The notes under the pieces: generated by a model
What the model was told of the DNA's origin: nothing
Seen by the model: only the letters and a program-made list of their open reading frames with translations
Databases searched by the model: none
Assembly: GCF_932274485.2 (NCBI RefSeq)
Contig: NC_065882.2
Span: 35,930,593 to 35,994,592 of the forward strand
Length of the DNA: 64,000 nt
From: Patella vulgata
Lineage: Eukaryota; Mollusca; Gastropoda; Patellidae
Reading direction: 5' to 3'
Part shown: piece after piece, positions 47,161-58,243 of the stretch
Numbering within the stretch: the first letter of the stretch is position 1
Layout: each line of letters opens with the position of its first letter
Made by a program: the position numbers and the translations under genes

Positions 47161-48164
47161 AAAAAATTATTGGCTATTTTGTTTATTTCCATTTAAGGAC
47201 TATAAATTATTTTCTAACAGACCAAACGAGACATTAAATCATCGCTGCTTTCATTAGTTATTTGGAGTAAATGAGGAATTGTCGGCGGCCTTATCATTGT
47301 TAATTATCAATCAACTAATCATTTATCCGTGAGAAATGATTACAGATTAGTATTACTCAATGACACGAACGGCTTGTTGATTGATTTACAATGTTTTGAT
47401 TAACACTCAACGGCTATCTATATACGATCAGAATTAAGTGGTTGGTATCCGAGGATCTTTTTATTTTGGGTTTTTAATAATTTTCAAGTGTAAATAATTT
47501 AATTAAATCAACCTGTCCATATCATATTCATTGCATTGGATGTTAAATCTTTAATAAACAACAACAACAACAGTTGTTTTCTGCCACTTCTCAGAGTGAA
47601 TCGCATGTAGATACCCCATAACATTGCCCAAATCTAATTTCTATCGTCTGCTTGAGCCTCGATGCGGCCACGGAACCACAATGCTTTGCACGCGTTGTCT
47701 GGGCCAATCAGCAAACAAGTCGTGTTGGAAGCATAGCAACAAGCGGAGTGTGTTTATTTTTAGGGGTTTTAAAACCCTTTTGTATTCCATCAAAATGAAT
47801 TCATCGGCAATACTTTGGTCATATTTATAAACTAGAGATTCCCCACTTTACAACGATGCCAAGCATTTTGCAAGAGGATTGACAGGTCGCCCCGCTGCGA
47901 GCAGAGAAAATTATCTAATTCCGCTGAGAATATTCAGAAAAAGACAGATTTAAGAATACGGTACTCTTACAAAACGTCCAAATAAAGACGTTTTAAAATG
48001 TTTTATTGCTATTTTGATCTTATGAGTCGATAGATAGTATATTTATAGACTCATTTTTGTGAAAATCTCAATTTCGATCAAAATCAATATTTTCGCTTAT
48101 TTTGTCTCTTGTGCAAAATTAATTTTAGAGCATTCCGACTCATTTAGATGCGGCCGGTTACAAA
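47161..48164. other. Unassigned DNA
   Basis: A ~200-bp patch around 47630-47760 is less AT-rich than its surroundings (GATGCGGCCACGG, CTGGGCCAATCAGC), but I see no exon, RNA or promoter I could defend. Confidence 0.45.
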
Positions 48165-48264
48165 TTATTTGCTAGCTATTATAAAAACGTACAATACACA
48201 AACAGGCTAAGTGATATGAACTACGCTTTCTGAAGAGCTACCAATTTGTCAGAATTTTCAAAGA
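48165..48264. repeat. DIRS-like fossil: outer part of the left inverted terminal repeat
   Basis: CTAGCTATTATAAAAAC, ACAATACACAAACA and AGAGCTACCAATTT match, inverted, the right terminal repeat near 61540-61620. The repeat is split by the I-group LINE and continues at 54606. Confidence 0.65.
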
Positions 48265-48489
48265 AAATGAAAAAAAAAATGAAATGTGGTTTTATGGCAC
48301 GTCAGCTCTAACCGGGCTATATTGCGCCAAACATATGGTGAATATTACAAGACAGGCTAAATTATATCACAGAAAAACATTATATGCATAAATAAAAACA
48401 ATATCACAGTTTGTAAAATTAAAAATAAAATACAACTTTTATGCATATAAATATTAAATACAAAAATGAAATGATATATATATATACAA
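48265..48489 (-). other. LINE 3' region
   Basis: After the ORF2 stop (near 48490) come ~225 bp containing GGCGCAATATAGCCCGG and TGCCATAAAACCACATTTCA, then a T run at the very end. GCCATAAAACCACA-type endings are typical of this LINE group. Confidence 0.65.
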
Positions 48490-49538
48490 TTAAAATTTAT
48501 GATAAAATTCTGTCTCCTTTAAAAAGTCTAGCACTTTACCATATAAACATGTGATGTAGTGACTGACAACGGTAAAAATTCGATCTAATATCCTTGAAAT
48601 GATTGCACTCAATCAAAATGTGTTTAATTGTCAAAGGAACATGACAGTGTTCACATTCTGGTTGAGGTTCCGCTTTAAAATGAAAATATGAGTTAAAAAA
48701 GAATGACCAATGCGAGAGCGACACAAAACAACTTCATCCCTCCTGTTAGTTCTATAGAAGCTTGGCCATTCTCCAAGGAGAGGCTTTATGTGATGAAGTT
48801 TGTTTGTGCCTGCAAGATCCCAAGACCGTTGCCAGCGGTCATAAATAAAATTATTTATACAGGATTTAAAATCCGTGAATGGCGTTAAAAATTCGAAAAA
48901 GGGAAGATCCAAGGCAGACTTGGCAGCCAAATCTGCTTGATCATTCCCTTTTATATCCATGTGACTGGGGAGCCAGCAAAGGACAATGTCCTTGCTGATG
49001 AACTCGTTTGATAGTAACAGGCCATAAATGTCTGCTACTAATGGGTGTTCAAGCTGTTTATTATTTATTGCTTGTGGTGAGGACAAAGAATCAGTAAAAA
49101 TTATATATTTTAAATCGGATGTTGATTGAATGAACTCCAAAGCCTGAAGAATGGCCTGGAGTTAAGCTGTAAAGATGGAAGCAGCAGGTGGAAGGCAGAC
49201 AGATATGGTCTCAGATGGTGTCACGGTAGCCGAAGCTACCCGATCACCATCTTTCGAACCATCTGTATATATTGGAGCATAATCACCATATTTAGACCTT
49301 AGCTCTCGAAAGAGAGACTGAAACACCGTGGAGCTAGTATCTCTCTTTTTATGTTGTGTAAGATCAAAATCAATCTTTGGGGGAGATATAGCCCACGGTG
49401 GAGTCCTAAAGAAAGGGGTATTCGCAATACTGTCCAGGCCGATACCAGACTCAGACAAAAGGGGTTGTATGCGAATACCGAAATGGTCTAAATATGGTGT
49501 TAAATGAAATATGATTTGGTAAAGATGCTATTTTCGTA
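48490..49538 (-). pseudogene. LINE ORF2: RNase H domain and C-terminus
   Basis: RNase H removes the RNA strand during reverse transcription. Visible motifs are PIYTDGSKDGD (first catalytic Asp), FTA-stop-LQAI, IIFTDSLSS (third acidic residue) and WLPSHMDIKGNDQADLAAK (His and last Asp). The second catalytic residue, the Glu of TAEL, is replaced by a TAA stop at 49162-49164. A frameshift near 48675-48680 separates GHSFLTHIFILK from AEPQPECEHCHVPLTIKHIL, a cysteine-containing tail motif common in this group. The last residues (LDFLKETEFYHKF) are in a third frame. Upstream it joins the reverse transcriptase through LALQYATKIASLPN when the hAT insert is set aside. Confidence 0.85.
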
Positions 49539-49545
49539 GCATACT

Positions 49546-50734
49546 CAGGGATAGAACTTTATTTGAAAACACACAAGCAAAATTTTGCTTGTTGATTTCA
49601 AATGTACAAGCAAAAATAGGATTTTGAAGAAATTCAAGGGGCAATTTTTTTCTTTAATGAAAAAACATAAAAAAAAGTTTGTGTTCATTCGGCCGTACAT
49701 ATTTTTATAGCTACCCTTGAAAACTCGTTTTTTCTCATTCAAGCGTATATATACCTTCTTGAGGATGCATTATATAATACAAGGATAGTAAATTAAACTA
49801 TAAAACATAAGTACTATGTCAAAAAGTGTCCATTGATTTAGCAATTTTTCGGATCACGGACAGCTATGCATGACACGTACGTCCGACGCTGAAGTGAATG
49901 ATAATTAAATCAGTCTACCGGAACTCTCGGCATTATTTATATTTCTGCTTTATTAAAATTTATTTCAATCTGAAAATCAATGATTCCTTTAGAAAATCAA
50001 AGTATCGGTATAAACAATTTGTCAAGATTTATAGAAATTAAAAAGAAACGGATAATGCTAACGGGTGGAAAAGTGAGCGAGAAGTCACGTGACGTAAACA
50101 AAGCTCCTTATATTATAGTATTTATTCATCAATAAGCAATAAAATGTTGTAAATAACATCAAAAGGTAAACATTTTTTCAATATTTGTGTTAAATATCAT
50201 CCAGAAAAATCAATATCCCCGTGGCGGTACGTGTTTTTTTTACTATTAATAAACTGTTTGTCAGTTTGTGTTCGTGAAAGCAACGTATATTTTTGACCGA
50301 TGTCGGAATTTGTTTGATGGAATATAACGACAGTAATGAAAGGACAGATAGTCGAACACTAAAAGAGGTCATTTATGATATGTGTGTATTGTTTTTATTG
50401 AATAGGGTAAACTCCTAGCCGATAAAATATAAGATTTTTACCCCGATCAGTTCGGGGGAAAAAACGCATGCGCAGATGTCACAAAACCCCGGATATAGAC
50501 ATCGCTTCATTTACATTTTGCAAGGAACTTAGGACGGTAAATAATCTATAGAATTTTTTGTTTTTTGTCATAATTATCGTCTTGATTTTGCGTAAAAGAA
50601 GAAAGCATGTTATTCAGTAACAATAAGGGAAAAAATGTTACACGCATTTTTTTTCGTGTGACATATTTTGTGACACGCAGTCTACAAAATCAACACGCAT
50701 CTTGCGTGTTTGCGTCCGTCAAATTCGATCCCTG
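49546..50734. mobile_element. hAT-like non-autonomous element inside the LINE (1,189 bp)
   Basis: The ends are CAGGGATAGAACTTT (49546) and the inverse of CAGGGATCGAATTT (ending 50734). Subterminal palindromes lie near both: CAAGCAAAATTTTGCTTG at 49574-49591 and AACACGCATCTTGCGTGTT at 50692-50710. GCATACT is duplicated exactly (49539-49545 and 50735-50741). Counting one copy of it restores the LINE frame, which confirms the borders. hAT usually duplicates 8 bp; here 7 match, so one base may have been lost. No transposase is encoded. About 115 bp near 49650-49775 recurs inverted at 63181-63293. Confidence 0.8.
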
Positions 50735-50741
50735 GCATACT

Positions 50742-51632
50742 GCAGGGCCAGTTTATCACGTCTGTTGTGCAGTGAGGGCTCATGCGCCTCAACGTATAAA
50801 GTGTCCACTGGAGATGTACGAAATGCTCCTAAACTGATTCTAATTCCTTGGTTGTGTATGGTGTCGAGCACTTTGAGATAAGACTCGCGGGCAGACCCAT
50901 ACACAATACACCCATAATCGAGTTTTGATCTTATTAAAGCTCGATATAATCGGAGCAAGACCTTATGGTCTGCTCCCCAGTCAGTATTTGATAAGACTCT
51001 CAATATGTTGAGGGCTTTCAGACATTTCTTTTTTAGGCTTTTAATGTGGGGGATAAATGATAATTTCTTATCAAATATCAGCCCCAGAAATTTGGTTTCA
51101 TCCACAACTGGTATTAATTTTTATTGCAAAGAGTGTTGGAGACAATATGCTTCCCTGAGGAACGCCCATTTCCTGAGGAAATGGTCCAGAGAATATTGAT
51201 CCCAGGCGTACCTTAAATGTCCGGTTTAGGGATGGGAATTATTGTGGCTTCGTGCCACGAAGGAGGGAAATTCCCATCAACCCAAATCCGGTTAAAAAGA
51301 TCTAATAAAATTAAGAGTGTTGGAAAAGGTAAATGTTTTAGAATTTGATAGTGAATTTCATCTGGACCAGTGGCAGTGTCCAGAGCTCGCTTTAGTGAAT
51401 CACAGAGCTCTGCAATAGAAAAAAGATCATTATAGTTTTCATCATTTCGGGACTTGAAATTAAGTCGCCTTTTCTCCTGTTGTGCTTTAATGCCTCGAAA
51501 GGCATCAGAGGAGAAATTGGATGATGAATTAAATGAAAATGTACTGGCCAGAGAATTAGCTATATCAGGAAATGTTGTCAAGGTGGTATTATCAACATTT
51601 AGATGGTTGACAGATAATGCACTACTTTTACC
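50742..51632 (-). pseudogene. LINE ORF2: reverse transcriptase, with two internal deletions
   Basis: Present on the minus strand are the entry region (TATGPDEIHYQILKHLP, FPPSWHEATIIPIPKPD), the block VRLGSIFSGPFPQEMGVPQG then SILSPTLFAIKIN, and the thumb (ETKFLGLIFDKKLSFIPHIK, LIRSKLDYGCIVYGSA). Missing are about 130 residues between IPKPD and NRTFKVRLG, which include the first catalytic Asp, and the stretch with the YxDD box between FAIKIN and VVDETKFLG. The joins lie at 51219-51228 and about 51108-51117. At the first, the bases AAACCGGAC serve both PKPD and NRTF in different frames, so microhomology probably guided the loss. An in-frame TAA at 51630-51632 separates this from the upstream linker. 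Confidence 0.85.
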
Positions 51633-52034
51633 TTAAATCCTACGAATCCTATCCCATACCGACTTAGATGTGGTACGGGAATTGATCCTTGAGACGTAAC
51701 CTTGCCATGAAGATTTCTTTGCTTGACGTATGGTTCTACGAGCCTTCGCCCGGACCATTTGGAATGCCGCAATATTCTCCATGGAAGGATGGTTCTTTAA
51801 TCGTCTCAGGATACGATCACGCTCTCTAAGAGCGGATTTGCAATCGTCATTATACCATGGTTTATTGAAACTTTTTGGTTCAGTCGTGGTTTTTGGAATC
51901 GCCTGCTCAGCTTCATCTTGTAGAATTGAAGTGAATAAGGCCATGGGCTCATCTGCATCTTCTAACTCCTTTGCATCAAAAGAGAAGAGACACAAAGATT
52001 CAAACAAAGCCCAATCAGCCTTATGCATCTTCCA
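51633..52034 (-). pseudogene. LINE ORF2: linker between endonuclease and reverse transcriptase
   Basis: The frame (MHKADWALFESLCLFSFDAK, FNKPWYNDDCKSALRERDR, KSSWQGYVSRIN, SVWDRIRRI) is the usual linker: PWW/PWYNxxC followed by a basic helix and SxWxxIRRI. It is continuous with the endonuclease end upstream and stops at the TAA at 51630-51632. Confidence 0.85.
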
Positions 52035-52715
52035 CCTCTGGGGTCTTTCGACCAGAGAGGGACCATTACTTTCAATTAAAATAGGAAAGTGGTCACTACC
52101 ACATAGATCTTCATTTACCCTCCATGTAAAATCCTGAAAGAGGACCGGAGAGCAAATGGTGAGATCGAGGGAAGAAAAAGAAGCTGTGGCAGGATGTAGT
52201 TAAGAAGGCGAGTCATCATTTAATAAACACAAATTGTTAAGGTTAATGAAGTCCGCTATTTGTTTACCTCTGCTGTTATCATCTGAACTACCCCAGAGGG
52301 AATGGTGACCATTGAAATCTCCCGTAATTATAAACGGGAGGGGAAGTTGAGCAACAAGGTCATCAAGATCTCCGGGGTTCAGGTGTAAACTTGGAGGAAG
52401 ATAAATAGAGCAGAGTGTTATAGGAATCTGTAGAGTCACCCTAACTGCAACTGCCTGTAAAGGTGAGTTGAGCGTGACTCGACTCTGAGGAATATCTCCA
52501 TTAAGAATAATGGAAACACCTCCATGAGCTCTACCATCATTAAATGAGTGCTGGTGGTAACCAACAAAATGTCTGAAAGATAAATTGTCAGAATCTCTCA
52601 AAAACGTTTCCTGTAAACAAATAGCTAAAGGATTATACTTTTGAATTAACAGTTGGACTTCATTAAAATTTGGTTTCAAACCACGACAATTCCATTGAAT
52701 AATGGAATTTACCAT
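52035..52715 (-). pseudogene. LINE ORF2: apurinic/apyrimidinic-type endonuclease
   Basis: ORF2 starts at ATG 52713-52715, two bases after the ORF1 stop (TGACAATG), a spacing that suits termination-reinitiation. Catalytic motifs are present in order: IIQWNCRGLK (Asn), ICLQETFL (Glu), CSIYLPPS (Tyr region), ITGDFNGHHSLWG (Asp and Asn), SSLDLTICSP and GSDHFPI (Asp-His). The enzyme would nick target DNA to prime reverse transcription. One TAA stop (52197-52199) falls between SPS and LHPATASFSS, just before the SSLDLT motif; otherwise the domain is intact. Confidence 0.88.
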
Positions 52716-52717
52716 TG

Positions 52718-54090
52718 TCAGGGATTTTTAAATTTGAACGGATTACTGACGGGGTCCATATGGACATCCACTACGGCAATACCGTCCATCAGATCAACCC
52801 CATATTTATTATAGAGAGTGATAGGGTTTTGTGAACCGTTTTTCATTCTCTCTTTAAACTTTGCTAATCTCCTCTCTTTCCTGGAGAGGACAGTTTGGTC
52901 CTGGGAGGGTGGGATACCCTTCAGCTGCGAACTTGATCCAGCAGAACTAGAATCAAGAGCTTCAGCAGAAGGTGAGGGGTGCAACCCCTTTCCATTCTGA
53001 GTTGAAGTGTTGGGGAAAATCCCAACATCTTCAGGTTGCGGCAAGGAAGATGACCCCTCGCCAGGCAAAGTTTGAATAGTTTGAATCAAGCTCTCTCGTG
53101 TCAGAGAGGAGCTCGATACCTCTTGATCTGATATGGTTTTTGGCATTTCCTCTTTATATGGCCAGGTTATTTCTGTCTGAACAGAAATAGTTTTAGTAGA
53201 AACTTTGACTGTACTTGCATAAGATTTCCCTTGTGGTGCAATGGGAAATAGTGCAGTAAGTTCTACTTGCTTACGAGCATCGAAATATGACATCTTTCGT
53301 TCAGACATCACCTGTTGGATTCGTTTCTCCTTCTGCCAAACTGGACATTCGCGAGAGTAAGCAAAGTGCTTACCCTTGCAATTTATACAACAAAAATCCG
53401 CCTGGCAGGCAGTGCTCGTTGTGGCCATCATGACCACAACGAGCGCTGGTGTCCTTACCTCTACAGACGGTTTTGCTGTGTCCAAATTTTTGGCATTCGT
53501 AACAGCGAAGGGGGTTAGAAATATACGAATCAATAGGTATGTTAAGATAACCTGCCTTGAGAGTCTTTGGTATTTCGGGACGATTGAAAGTGAGGATATA
53601 GGTGCTTGTAGCAATCACCTTATCTCCCCGGCGTACGCTAATCCTTTTTACATGCGAGACACCTTGGGATGAAAGGCATTCAACCATTTCATCCTCACTG
53701 CTGCCTTCAAGATCCCGACAGCGAATAACTCCTCTACTTGAATTTAACGACCTATGCGGCGACACCTTGATAGGAATGTCTGCTAAGGAGGTGGATTTAA
53801 GCAGCATGGTCGCATGCTGTTCCTTAGCACATTCTATCAGGAGTGTTCCATTTTTTAGTTTTTTGATAGCCTTGGGCACACCGGCCAAGCCAGCTAATGC
53901 CCTTGGTTATCAAAAAAGGTGAAATTTTCGAGAGGTCGGTAGAGGGACTCTCAATCAAGAGAAACCTCGGCCATGCCTTTGAAATTTTACTCGTAGACTT
54001 AAATATATTAGAAACGTCCTCTGTATTAGGACGTTTCTGTTTCTTATTTTCTTTAATTGGGATTGGGGGGATTGGGGAATCCATTAACAT
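52718..54090 (-). pseudogene. LINE ORF1: nucleic-acid-binding protein with CCHC knuckles
   Basis: It starts near 54090 with MLMDSPIPPIPIKENKK, then WPRFLLIESPSTDLSKISPF, the N-terminal motif of I/Nimb and Jockey ORF1 proteins. An RRM-like middle part follows (GTLLIECAKEQHATMLLKS, RGVIRCRDLE, ISVRRGDKVIATSTYILTF). Then come zinc knuckles: CYECQKFGHSKTVC (CX2CX4HX4C), a CGHDGHNEHC unit and CINCKGKHFAYSREC. The C-terminal third is Ser/Pro/Gln-rich. The frame changes twice, near 53890 and near 53400. The bases coding CGHDGHNEH contain an 11-bp inverted repeat (GCTCGTTGTGG and its inverse, about 53411-53441), close to the second frameshift. Confidence 0.82.
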
Positions 54091-54605
54091 ATATTTTTTT
54101 TAATTCACCCCTCGTCGTCCCCCAGGTTACTTCCCTGCCGACCAGGGGGAGGACTAGCACGGATCACCAGTGCATGGCCTCAGGGCTCGACGAGGGGTAT
54201 ACTCAAGCCAGAAGTAAAAAATACTATCCAACCTGATTGACCCAAGCCGCCGCTCTGTAGAATGCACTAAGGACACAAAGGTAGGTAGCATGCTGAGTGA
54301 AAATACAACAGAGCATTAAACTGGAAAGGGTACATTCTACAGAGATAAAAACGACCAAAGCCGATTGATCAGAGTGGGCCACTCAGATCTCCTGTCTAGG
54401 TGAACCATGGGCCAAAGTAATGTGTTGCGAAGAAAGGGCTCGCAAGCCAAATCCCCACTAAATTACCAGGATTCCACTCTCCACCGACACGGGTCGCAAC
54501 GCACGGCAAACACGTTGCCCCATTACAGGGATCCTTTTAGTCGCCTCTTACGACACACAGGACATATGAAGGGTATATTCTTATCACCCCCTACACCCCA
54601 GGGGG
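54091..54605 (-). other. LINE 5' region
   Basis: About 515 bp from the 5' end (CCCCCCTGGGGTGTAGGGGG on the minus strand) to ORF1. It includes GTCGTAAGAGGCGACTAAAA, a short motif I know from 5' regions of many invertebrate I/Nimb-type LINEs. GC content is clearly above that of the surroundings. Its presence shows that the copy is not 5' truncated. Confidence 0.7.
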
Positions 54606-54803
54606 GAATTTTCAAAGACAAAATTGACAAATTTTATAGTTTTAATATCTGTATCTTCTCAAATAAAGCAACCGAACAGTTTTCCAATATGTGCGAATAA
54701 GCTCGTCCACGCCTTTACATGTTTTAATATCTGTATCTTCTCAAATAAAGCAACCGAACAGTTTTCCAATACGTGCGAATAAGCTTGTGCACGCCTTTAC
54801 ATG
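54606..54803. repeat. DIRS-like fossil: inner part of the left inverted terminal repeat, with an 82-bp tandem copy
   Basis: ATTGACAAATTTTATAGTTT, AAGCAACCGAACAGTTTTCC and CACGCCTTTACATG match, inverted, 61415-61520. The segment from 54640 to 54721 is repeated at 54722-54803. Together with 48165-48264 it makes up the left repeat. Confidence 0.7.
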
Positions 54804-54949
54804 TATAAACAGAATTGTTACTTTTATCTTGGAGCTGTTATTGCTCTGCACAGACTATGCGTGAAACGGTGAGACGTGAAGTCTAAAATGGTTGGGTTGA
54901 CATTTGAATGGTACAAATTTGAAGACACAAATAATAACTTGTCGGAAGA

Positions 54950-55200
54950 TGAGAATAAGTATATTTACAAGAATAAGTATATTTACGAGAGTAAGTATAT
55001 TTACGAGTGTAAGTATAATTACGAGAATCAGTATATTTACATACGGCAAATTTGGCTTATTCGCTATATAAACAGGGATATTCAAATTGGGGCCTACCTG
55101 TTCAATATTTATAAATGACGTCATTGCATTTCCTGCGATAGATTATGGTCAATATTTTTATTTTTCAAATGCAACTTTATAAGTAGCATGACTATATAGT
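54950..55200 (+). repeat. Dispersed repeat B copy with 18-bp minisatellite
   Basis: Five units close to GARTAAGTATATTTACRA (54950-55040) lead into repeat B (ACATACGGCAAATTTGGCTT to TAAGTAGCATGACTATAT). This copy includes the word TGACGTCA. Confidence 0.75.
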
Positions 55201-56582
55201 ACATTCGAAAAAATCGGATAAAAATTATGACCTCTATAGGGTCCACAAGCTAAAAACGCGATTTTTCGTACAATCAGGGGCCATAATTCAGGAAGTTACT
55301 GTTCGATATGCGCAAATATCGAAAGGAACCGAGATCTTTGGGTTATAAACTTACATTTCAAGTTTCAACAAAATCGGATTGATATACCATATTTTTACGC
55401 TATTTGAGAACGAACGGCGGCCATTTTGTCTGTCAATTTTGGGCCGATTTTCACAAAATTCGAACTCAGCCATCCTTAGGGTGTAACGGTGATATAATAA
55501 TATGTTTTTTTAATTCGGATAAAAATAATGACCTCTATAGGGTCCACAAGCTAAAAACGTGATTTTTCGTACAATCAGGAGCCATAATTCATGAAGTTAC
55601 GGTCCGATATGCGCAAATATCGAATAATCTTTGGGTTATAAACTTACATTTTAAGTTTCATCAAAATCGGATAAAAATTGTGACCTCAATAGGGTCCACA
55701 ACCTTGATATACCATATTTTTACGCTATTTGAGAATGAACGGCGGCCATTTTGTCTGTCAATTTTGGGCCGATTTTCACAAAATTCGAACTCAGCCGTCC
55801 TTAGGGTGTAACGGTGATATAATAATATGTTTTTTTAAAACGGATAAAAATTATGACCTCTATAGGGTCCACAAGCTAAAAACGTGATTTTTCGTACAAT
55901 CATGGGCCATAATTCATGAAGTTACGTTCCGATATGCGCAAATATCGAATAATCTTTGGGTTATAAACTTACATTTCAAGTTTCATCAAAATCGGATAAA
56001 AATTGTGACCTCTATAGGGTCCACAACCTTGATATACCATATTTTTACGCTATTTGAGAACGAAAGGCGGCCATTTTGTCTGTCAATTTTGGGCCGATTT
56101 TCACGAAATTCGGACTCAGCCTTCCTTAGGGTGTAACAGTGATATAATAATACATTTTTTTAAATCGGATAAAAATTATGACCTCTATAGGGTCCACAAG
56201 CTAAAAACACGATTTTTCGTACAATCAATGGCCATTATTCAGGAAGTTATGGTCCGATATGCGGGAATATCGAAAGGAACCGAGATCTTTGGGTTATAAA
56301 CTTACATTTCAAGTTTCAACAAAATCGGATAAAAATTGTGACCTCTATAGGGTCCACAAGCTAAAAACGTGATTTTTCGTAAAATCAGGGGCCATAATCC
56401 ATGAAGTTTCGATCCAACACATGCCAATATCAAAAGCAGCCGAGATCTTTTGGGGATAAACTTATATTTTAAGTTTCGTCAAAATCGGATAAGAATTGTG
56501 ACCTGTAGAGAGTCCACAAACAATTGTGGACGGACGGACAGGGGCGACGGCATAATACGTCCACATGAAAATGTAGGCGTAT
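55201..56582 (+). mobile_element. F2 element copy d, 5' end missing
   Basis: It begins inside a core repeat (AAAAAATCGGATAAAAATTA), carries about four ~310-330-bp core repeats, a short GGAC tract and the terminal hairpin ending GAAAATGTAGGCGTAT at 56582. It abuts repeat C at an A run. Confidence 0.72.
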
Positions 56583-57035
56583 AAAAATCGTGCAAACTCA
56601 AAAATAAGGTAATTTATGGTTAAAACTTTTTATGGCATGTTAATAGAATACATATACAAACGTGTATAGTAAAATTTACTGCAACCAGTAACAAACTATC
56701 TCTTGATACAGGCGTATCTGTTTTATGGAATAATCTACTATTTAGTTTAAGATGTTGTACATATCTATATTCTTTAAAAAAAAAAAACTATTTAACACAG
56801 CTATTTAAAAAGGCTTTTAACCAATGCTAGATGTCCATAATCTTGATTTTTTTAAGATTAAATTGTCACTTTGTAAAGTGTCCCTAAGTAAGTTACATGG
56901 AAGGGCGCACTATAATATATAGTAACAAAATTTTGATTTATAGTATTAATATTACTTTGTCCCCTTTATTTGCAAAACATCTCTCCGATGATAATAATAA
57001 ATTTGAATTACTTCTTCGTACCAGTTGGAAACTTA
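56583..57035 (+). repeat. Dispersed repeat C, copy 2: likely 3' end of a LINE
   Basis: Homologous to 39809-40290. The frame again gives WNNLLFSLR, with the FKRAF block degraded. F2 copy d ends exactly where the A run of repeat C begins (AAAAATCGTGCAAA). Confidence 0.5.
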
Positions 57036-57040
57036 ATATA

Positions 57041-57138
57041 AGATAGGTTGCCAGGCAACAAAACATACGCCCACAGCAGCTAAATTGTCCGAGCGGTCGA
57101 CAAGGGTTGTCGCATTTTTATTCCTTTGTAGTTAATTG
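57041..57138 (+). repeat. F2 second-subfamily 5' end, isolated
   Basis: AAGATAGGTTGCCAGGCAAC, then CATACGCCCACAGCAGC and GTCCGAGCGGTCGACAAGGG. GTTGCC-A-GGCAAC is a perfect fold-back. Only the first ~100 bp is present. Confidence 0.7.
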
Positions 57139-57196
57139 TATACAACTATCAAAATATGATATAAAAACCAATAAAAATAATAAAATGAACTAAACT

Positions 57197-58127
57197 TTAT
57201 TTTCTTTTTGAGACAAAATTGCTATTTTCAAACAATGTTGCTTGATTATAAATGTCTTTCTTGTAGTACTTTGCAAATGTTGAGGATGAAGACCATCCTG
57301 CTTTACTTAATATATTGTCAATGGGTACTTGCAGTTTATAAGCAGATGATACACTTGCTGCTCTTGTACTGTGTGATGAATATACAGTAGTGTCTATCCC
57401 AGCTCTGGTTAACCCTTCTTTTATCCAACGACTTATAGTGTTTCGTGACACTTTAGAATGTGGTTTTTGACATGTAATGAATAAACTTGTCTCCATTCCT
57501 CGTAAAGATTTTGTTTTCATTAAATATTCATTTAAAACCGTTAAGGGACATAATCGTCTATCCGGTGCATAAGCTTTCACATCAAACTTATTAAACACAT
57601 GTCCAGGTCTTGATTGTTTAACATGTCCTGTTAAATGAAAAACCACACGCGAACAGTTATTGGTAATATCCATATTGTCAATATCAATTCAGCATATGTA
57701 TAGTTTGTCCTCTTTGTGCAGACACTAAAGATAGCAGAAGAACTAACTTTATTGTTATATCCCTTAGTGTTAATGTTTTAACGGGTGACAACTTTCTAAG
57801 AAATTCCAAAAGAATGTTCACATCCCATATCTGATCGTATTTTGGTTTAGTTGGTTTATTTTGAAACACTCCTCTCATAAATCTAGAAACAAGCGGATTG
57901 GATCCAATTTGTAAATCAGAGTCATCAACTATCGCAGACAAAACACTCCTAGAAGTGTTGATAGCACTATAACTTAAATTTTTAGAAAATAATAAACTTA
58001 AAAATTCTAACACAGTTTCTATACGTGCAGAAAAGGGATCAACTTGTCTCTTATCTGTAAAAATAAACCATTTGTCCCAGTAAACTTTATACTGTCTCCT
58101 GGTAGAAACTCGCCATGAATCCCACAT
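57197..58127 (-). mobile_element. DIRS-like fossil: tyrosine recombinase part
   Basis: The family uses this enzyme to integrate a circular intermediate. An N-terminal core-binding region and a catalytic region are recognisable. The catalytic region shows SSHSTRAASVSSA (the HxxR box) and AGWSSSSTFAKYYKK (the region of the nucleophilic Tyr). The part is degraded. Confidence 0.82.
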
Positions 58128-58243
58128 GACTTGGCTAACTCCTTCCGAAAGGCCTTTATCCTTCCAGTGTTGGTGTTGCCTGATACGAAAAAAAAGCTAT
58201 CAACTTGAAATTCTTCAGTTGTGGATGAGTGGTCTGGATCTGG

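Larger units (their letters stand above)
48265..54605 (-). mobile_element. I-group (Nimb-like) LINE, near full length, dead
   Basis: The element is 6,341 bp on the minus strand, of which 1,196 bp is an inserted hAT-like element with its duplicated site. A 13-bp target duplication, GAATTTTCAAAGA, flanks it exactly (48252-48264 and 54606-54618). The order is 5' region, ORF1 with CCHC knuckles, ORF2 with apurinic-type endonuclease, reverse transcriptase and RNase H, then a short 3' region ending in T-rich CATT-like sequence rather than poly(A). ORF1 type plus RNase H points to the I group, and Nimb-like elements are common in molluscs; the exact clade is inferred. It carries stops, frameshifts and two deletions in the reverse transcriptase, so it cannot move by itself. 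Confidence 0.88.

Noticed and set aside
47624-47830. Less AT-rich patch with a 68-codon open frame, considered as an upstream GAK or other host exon
   Set aside because: It is on the wrong strand for GAK and no splice sites or known motif support it.
50190-50372. 60-codon minus-strand frame in the LINE-borne hAT-like element
   Set aside because: Short, without motifs, and within an element whose size indicates a non-autonomous derivative.
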